From contig JASGGE010000057.1 of NCBI GenBank assembly GCA_047605205.1, positions 1 to 22,455 of the forward strand: a stretch of DNA of 22,455 bases. The letters run 5' to 3'. This document shows, in pieces, positions 18,271-22,455 of this stretch. Source of the DNA: Siphonobacter sp047605205 (lineage in GTDB: Bacteria; Bacteroidota; Bacteroidia; Cytophagales; Spirosomataceae). Positions within the stretch are counted from its first letter, which is position 1. Every line of letters begins with the position of its first letter. The translations under genes and the position numbers were made by a program. The notes beneath the pieces were generated by a model. It was not told the origin of the DNA. It did not search any database and worked only from the letters and a program-made list of their open reading frames with translations.

Positions 18271-18313
18271 GTCGTTGGTGGGGCTTAACGAAGTGTAACC
18301 AACAACGGCTGAG
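18271..18313 (+). repeat. Palindromic repeat, copy C, at the 3' end of the decayed CPBP gene
   Basis: Hairpin-like repeat with GTTGGTG.../...ACCAACAAC arms around CTTAACGAAG. It is in the same orientation as copy A and in the same place relative to a CPBP gene (17 bases after its end, against 30 for copy A). Confidence 0.75.
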
Positions 18314-18372
18314 AATACTAATACGACTCATATTTTTTATAATCTCGGTATCCATCGGGTTAATATAAAACA

Positions 18373-19514
18373 ATGAAAATTCTTAATTTTCAACTTTCAG
18401 AAAGCATTATTGAAAGCAATCAAGCAGTGCTTTCTGATACTATAAGGTCTGCCGTTTACGAAGAAGATAAATCGTTTTTCGATTTACTGAACTACAACGA
18501 TGATGCGACTTTTCTGGAACCATCAGCATTTTGTCATTTTCTTTTTGATTCAAAAGAGAAAATTTCACTACAACAATCACTAATTGGTTATGGAAATGAA
18601 GCCTCCCGTTGCATAACCTTTAAGGCAGTATCTGATCAGTTTGGGAAAATCAACCTTCCCAATAAAGGATATCTTTCGGTCAATGCCAACAGCGAAAGAT
18701 ATATCAACATAGACACTATTCACTCGGAGTTTTGTCCAAACGAATTTATACCAGATACTCAAATACGTTTGTGTACGCACCTAACAGATCTATTGGACAA
18801 AGCTGAAGGATTGGTATTTCACCAATCCCCCGAAACAACTTCTAAATCTAACAAAATGACGTTGTTGATTGCCACAAACTTTCTGCGAAGTTATTTGCCT
18901 GATTTTTGGAAATTACTAAAATACGTCACAAAAGAGATTGTGATGTTCAGTAGCTCGAATTACAATTCTTTTGCAGGAATCATGCATCACGGAACTGCTT
19001 ATTTTAATACAGAGGGGAAATTACAAACCCTGTCTTTTTTATTGATGATATTGCTCATCAGTGTGGTCATATAATCTTTAATGTTCTGACTCTACAAACC
19101 AGTGATTTTCTGAAAGTCTCCAAAGATTATCCTTTAAGTACCTTTACAGGAAAACAGCATGATACTCGCAATGTATATGGAGCTTTTCATGGTCTATTCA
19201 CTTATAGTACTATTTTATATTCTCTCGATACTTTGCTAAACTCCAATACTCACCAACTCGATAAACTCGAAGCATTGGGTCGTTTAGGGTTTTATATACG
19301 TAAATTTCAGATTGACCTGATCAACATGAATAATTCGGACATACTAACCGATCAAGGCATGGACTATCACCATCAGTTTCAGTGGGGATATTCATACATA
19401 GTTGATAAATATGCAAAACAAATTGCTGAATTAAACTATTCCAATCAACCTTATACATACCAACATGATCTGTTTCTTTTGGCAAATTCTAAAGTATCCA
19501 CTCTCTCACTTTGA
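18373..19514 (+). pseudogene. HxxxH-type peptide beta-hydroxylase-like protein, split by a frameshift
   Basis: Two frames make one protein of about 380 residues once a single base is restored. The first frame runs from 18373 to 19074. The second continues from about 19041 to 19514. The break falls in the T6 run at 19035-19040, where one extra T restores the sequence. In the repaired protein, HHGTAYFN (about 205-212) is followed by FIDDIAHQCGH (His229, His233) and then HDTRNVYGAFHGLF (about 263-275). A helical C-terminal region follows. This order resembles the HExxH-type peptide beta-hydroxylases (FxsB-linked HEXXH domain family), with Gln in place of the usual Glu. Such enzymes modify ribosomal peptides, which fits the double-glycine peptides upstream and the MBL and C39 genes downstream. 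The family match comes from motifs only. Phase variation, recent loss or sequence error are all possible. Confidence 0.55.
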
Positions 19515-20961
19515 TCGTAGTGTATTATTATTTTTACTGATTGATGTTTTTACTTGCAGTGCACAAAACAACAATGAAAAAGCCATTCGCTTAATTAAAG
19601 AGACAATTCATACTCCTTCGTCCTCCTGTCTGATTAAAGCTAAAGGCACCATCTATAATTTAGGGCATTATAATATCCCTGAGAAAACAGTAGAAATTCC
19701 CCTGGAAGACACCTATGGTTTTTTTCCTGAAGAGCAGGTAACTTATTTGTACAGTCAGATTCAAAATAATGGAACTTTTTTTACTCACGAAGCTGTAAGC
19801 AAACAGGATACTCTGTGTGAAAAAAAATACTATGAAAGTAAATATAAATTTTCCGGGAAATCTGTTTGTGATGAGTTTATTTTTCAGGTATCCAAAGTGT
19901 GGCCTGAACACTTGTTACGGTTTGCCCTGAAAAATCAAAAAGCATTACAATGGCTCCGTAAAGAGGGTAAAAATGATCTGATTTCTTTCAGCTATAAGGG
20001 CAATGATGTTGTTATTCTTTACATCAATTCCAGAACCCACCAGTTAACCAAAGTAAGTCAGCCATTTTATGATAACGTATATGGAAATACTTATCATATC
20101 ACAGAATATAGTGCTTACAATAAAGACGGTTATCCTACGCATAGAGTTGACTGGGAATATGGAATTAAAGAACGGGAACTTACTTACGAGTCCGTACAAA
20201 ATGGGATAAAAACAGATGTAATATCTCTGAAAAAACTGCCCGATAATTTTAATCAAAAACTATCTGAACGAATTGATAAAAGAGAAACACTAGTATGGGA
20301 AACCCTTACGCCAACACTGGATTTAATCAAAATTCAATCTCAAAACAATAAAGTATTAGTAGCTCATTCGGGCAGTCAATTGGCATTGTTTGAAACGCCA
20401 GCCGGCATAGATTTAAATCAGCAAATTCTGGAAGAAATCCGAACACATTATCCTGACAAAACGCTTGGTTATCTGTTTGTCACCCACCATCATCCCGACC
20501 ATGCCGGGGGTATTTATACTTATAACACTTTCCCGATAACACTGGTAACTACACCTGGCAATCAGTCCTATTTTAATAAACTCCTTCACGCCAGTCATTC
20601 CTGGGCGGGTTATCCTTCACCGGTAAAAAGCCAGATACAGCTGGATTTTGTCCCACTTAATGGCAAGAAAACGTTTGACACATTCGGTGTAACGGCTTAT
20701 GAAATTGGTAAAGAAAACGGGCATACAAATGAGCATTTAGTCTACTATTTCCCACAGGAAAAACTTCTCTGGACTGGCGATCTGCTGTTTTTTCGAACAG
20801 ATGGACGCATTTATTCAGCAGGCAACCGGGGGAAAGCTGTCTACGATTTAATAATGAAGCACAATCTGGTGGTTGACAAAATCTTCACCTCCTGGCCCTT
20901 ATACAACCAGAAAGTTTTTGGAACACTGGAAGAGTTGAAAAAATCAGTAGAAGCAAAGTGA
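19465..20961 (+). CDS. Exported metallo-beta-lactamase-fold hydrolase in the peptide operon
   Basis: A 498-residue protein. The ATG at 19465 overlaps the end of the hydroxylase-like gene by 50 bases in another frame, and no later good start is seen before the hydrophobic segment (SVLLFLLIDVFTCSA-Q, about residues 19-34). This suggests an exported protein whose start depends on the upstream gene. Residues 50-250 look like a beta-rich LolA-like domain (weak). Residues 285-495 are an MBL domain: THHHPDHAGG (His341, His343, Asp345, His346), GHTNEH (His420 or His424) and WTGDLLF (Asp439), enough for a dinuclear zinc site. Substrate unknown. It is followed by the C39 gene with a 4-base GTGA overlap, so the three genes form one operon. 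Periplasmic processing of the peptide product is a plausible but unproven role. Confidence 0.8.
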   Translation: MICFFWQILKYPLSHFDRSVLLFLLIDVFTCSAQNNNEKAIRLIKETIHTPSSSCLIKAKGTIYNLGHYNIPEKTVEIPLEDTYGFFPEEQVTYLYSQIQNNGTFFTHEAVSKQDTLCEKKYYESKYKFSGKSVCDEFIFQVSKVWPEHLLRFALKNQKALQWLRKEGKNDLISFSYKGNDVVILYINSRTHQLTKVSQPFYDNVYGNTYHITEYSAYNKDGYPTHRVDWEYGIKERELTYESVQNGIKTDVISLKKLPDNFNQKLSERIDKRETLVWETLTPTLDLIKIQSQNNKVLVAHSGSQLALFETPAGIDLNQQILEEIRTHYPDKTLGYLFVTHHHPDHAGGIYTYNTFPITLVTTPGNQSYFNKLLHASHSWAGYPSPVKSQIQLDFVPLNGKKTFDTFGVTAYEIGKENGHTNEHLVYYFPQEKLLWTGDLLFFRTDGRIYSAGNRGKAVYDLIMKHNLVVDKIFTSWPLYNQKVFGTLEELKKSVEAK

Positions 20962-21260
20962 GCAGAAAATTTCCATTCTATCGTCAGTATGATCAAAAGG
21001 ACTGCGGGCCAACTTGCCTTCGAATGATCAGTAAATATTATGGTAAATCTTATGATATTACGTATCTAAGAGAACTTTCCCATTTGGCCAGTAGTGGTAC
21101 AACCCTGGGGGGCCTGGCTGATGCCGCCGAAAAAATTGGGTTCAGCAGAAATCATTACCGAAGATTTGCGTCTGATAGAACGTCTTTTTTACCAGTTCAG
21201 GAAAATCCATACATTGAAGCTCTTAAACGTGGCTACAGCAGCCTAATAGGCAAGCTATAA
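20958..21260 (+). CDS. Truncated N-terminal C39 peptidase domain of a bacteriocin-type ABC exporter
   Basis: It starts at the GTG overlapping the MBL stop (GTGA). The first 63 residues match the C39 peptidase domain that heads double-glycine exporters: RQYDQKDCGPTCLRMISKYYGK has the oxyanion Gln10 and catalytic Cys16, followed by SSGTTLGGLADAAEKIGF. Family similarity ends there. The last 37 residues are unlike C39 and lack the catalytic His and Asp. The membrane and ATPase domains (a full exporter is about 700 residues) are absent. The gene is therefore a 5' remnant, probably from an internal deletion or rearrangement, and is not expected to cleave or export. It shows that the operon once encoded the exporter matching the GG leaders upstream. 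Confidence 0.75.
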   Translation: MSRKFPFYRQYDQKDCGPTCLRMISKYYGKSYDITYLRELSHLASSGTTLGGLADAAEKIGFSRNHYRRFASDRTSFLPVQENPYIEALKRGYSSLIGKL

Positions 21261-21264
21261 AACA

Positions 21265-21295
21265 AAATGAGCTGGTTTCAATAACCAGCTCATTT
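21265..21295. terminator. Bidirectional hairpin terminator between the C39 remnant and rplQ
   Basis: Perfect 13-bp stem AAATGAGCTGGTT / AACCAGCTCATTT with a TCAAT loop, placed between convergent genes. A-rich and T-rich flanks allow termination from both sides. Confidence 0.85.
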
Positions 21296-21316
21296 CATAA
21301 CTAAAGCATAAAACGA

Positions 21317-21868
21317 CTATTCTTCGTCTTTTTTCTCTTCTGAAGTTTCAGTTGTTTCTTCACTTGCAGGAGTTTCTTCTATAGCTTCAGCAGCTACCGG
21401 AACGGTTTCTACTACTTCTGCAGCAGGAATGTTATCGGTTTCTTTTTTACCACCACGGCGGCTACGACGAGTCGTTTTCTTAACTTCTGCTTCTTTCGCG
21501 TTGTAGAGTTCATTGAAGTCTACTAATTCAATTAAAGCAACTTCAGCGTTATCGCCTAAGCGATTGCCAAGCTTGATAATACGCGTGTACCCGCCTGGGC
21601 GATCTGAAATTTTTTCAGCTACAGTACTGAATAATTCTTTAACCGCTTCTTTGCTTTGCAGATAGCTAAATACCGTACGACGGTTATGGGTCGTATCTTC
21701 TTTACCTCTGTTTAAAAGAGGTTCGGCGTATTTACGTAATTCTTTTGCTTTTGCTAAGGTCGTCTCAATGCGTTTGTGCAAAATCAACGAAATAGTAAGG
21801 TTAGCTAATAATGAATTACGGTGCTGTGCCTGACGGCCAAGGTGGTTAAATTTTTTCCCGTGTCTCAT
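21317..21868 (-). CDS. rplQ: 50S ribosomal protein L17
   Basis: Large-subunit ribosomal protein near the peptide exit tunnel. The N-terminal 120 residues are typical L17: MRHGKKFNHLGRQAQHR, the NLTISLILHKRIETT segment, the KELRKYAEPL helix and the RPGGYTRIIKLGNRLGDNAEVALIELV block. After that comes a basic stretch (KKTTRRSRRGGKK) and an acidic Glu/Thr/Ala-rich tail to residue 183, an extension common in Bacteroidota L17. It lies downstream of rpoA in the usual order, but with a hairpin between them. Confidence 0.97.
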   Translation of the reverse strand: MRHGKKFNHLGRQAQHRNSLLANLTISLILHKRIETTLAKAKELRKYAEPLLNRGKEDTTHNRRTVFSYLQSKEAVKELFSTVAEKISDRPGGYTRIIKLGNRLGDNAEVALIELVDFNELYNAKEAEVKKTTRRSRRGGKKETDNIPAAEVVETVPVAAEAIEETPASEETTETSEEKKDEE

Positions 21869-21974
21869 AGGAATCGTAAGTTGCGGTCAGGGCATTGGTT
21901 CGCAGCAATCCGCTGCCCCACCTATTACGAATATGGTTTGATAAAAAACAATCGAAGGCTGCGGCTTCGATGTT

Positions 21975-22012
21975 AAAAAAGGGAGTGTTCAGCCATATGG
22001 CTAAACACTCCC
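21975..22012 (-). terminator. Hairpin between rpoA and rplQ
   Basis: On the minus strand GGGAGTGTTTAGCC pairs with GGCTGAACACTCCC (one G-T pair, 4-base loop) and is followed by TTTTTTAA. It has the full form of an intrinsic terminator, 11 bases after the rpoA stop. It probably acts as a partial terminator or attenuator, because rplQ lies 107 bases beyond. Confidence 0.8.
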
Positions 22013-22023
22013 AAAAGTACTAT

Positions 22024-22455
22024 TTATTCTTCTTCTAAGCGATACTTACCTACTTCCATTCCGAAGTGAAGACCTTTATCAGCAACAAGTTGCTCTAACT
22101 CAGTAAGAGATTTCTTACCAAAGTTACGGAACTTCATCATGTCAGAAATTTCAAGTTTCACCAGATCACCTAAGGAACGTACATCTGCTGATTTCAGGCA
22201 GTTGTAGGCACGTACCGAAAGATCCAGATCTTGAAGAGGTGTTTTGAGCAATTTCCGCATATGCAGGAATTCCTCATCTACTACATTTTCCTCTTCAGGC
22301 TTAACCGTTTCAAACGTCATGGTCTGATCACTAAAGAGCATGAAGTGCTGAATTAAAATATAAGCAGCTCCTTTTAAGGCATCTTCCGGGTGAATAGAAC
22401 CATCTGTCATTACTTCAAGGATGAGTTTTTCGTAGTCAGTACGTTGCTCAACCCG
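22024..22455 (-). CDS. rpoA: DNA-directed RNA polymerase alpha subunit, 3' part
   Basis: The last 143 codons of the alpha subunit; the gene continues beyond the right edge of the window. The open frame extends through the internal Met at 22410 to the window end, where RVEQRTDYEKLILEV matches the alpha N-terminal domain. The end of that domain (DGSIHPEDALKGAAYIL) is followed by a linker and the C-terminal DNA- and activator-binding domain, with the helix-hairpin-helix region LSVRAYNCLKSADVRSLGDL and FRNFGKKSLTELEQLV. The protein ends ...RLEEE. Length and motifs are normal. Confidence 0.97.
   Translation of the reverse strand, partial: RVEQRTDYEKLILEVMTDGSIHPEDALKGAAYILIQHFMLFSDQTMTFETVKPEEENVVDEEFLHMRKLLKTPLQDLDLSVRAYNCLKSADVRSLGDLVKLEISDMMKFRNFGKKSLTELEQLVADKGLHFGMEVGKYRLEEE

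Noticed and set aside
15567..18313. CRISPR array or integron attC sites for the three palindromes
   Set aside because: The copies are far apart with no regular spacers, and one is inverted, so they are not CRISPR. GCTTAAC resembles an attC core box, but the matching GTTRRRY box and an integrase are not seen.

Overview
The window looks like chromosome of a Bacteroidota bacterium, most likely Cytophagales (Spirosoma/Siphonobacter-like; this genus-level guess is an inference). The support is two SusC/SusD outer-membrane uptake pairs, SusC proteins with an N-terminal carboxypeptidase-regulatory-like domain and an LTEVVVTG TonB-box region, KxGG-type peptide leaders typical of the phylum, and an rpoA-rplQ pair whose L17 has a long acidic tail.

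Layout. (1) Positions 1-774: the first codons of a leftward gene at the left edge, then about 750 bases of AT-rich upstream sequence with a perfect 16-bp inverted repeat in front of the first SusC gene. (2) 775-13880: a rightward nutrient-uptake locus made of susC1-susD1, strong terminator, susC2 (one frameshift)-susD2, hairpin, then two tandem exported M20-family AbgB-like amidohydrolases. Every part is present twice and there is no glycoside hydrolase, so the imported substrate is more likely an amide or N-acyl compound than a glycan. (3) 13935-14162: a small leftward XRE-type regulator. (4) 14417-18313: a very AT-rich block of peptide/protease cassettes. A double-glycine-leader peptide is followed by a hairpin and an intramembrane CPBP protease. 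A second peptide with a nearly identical leader and upstream region is followed by a hairpin, a lipoprotein metalloprotease and a two-helix membrane peptide. A third, decayed CPBP gene follows. Each cassette ends in a copy of a short palindromic repeat. (5) 18373-21260: a putative peptide-modification and export operon: an HxxxH-type peptide hydroxylase-like protein (one frameshift in a T tract), an exported metallo-beta-lactamase-fold protein, and the truncated start of a C39 peptidase/ABC exporter. (6) 21317-22455: leftward rplQ and the 3' part of rpoA.

The most interesting region is 14.4-21.3 kb. It resembles a ribosomally made peptide system in which each leader peptide is paired with its own protease, a candidate for immunity or processing. 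The modification/export genes lie downstream and several are broken. The system is either decaying or switches by frameshifts in homopolymers, and a complete exporter would have to lie elsewhere in the genome.
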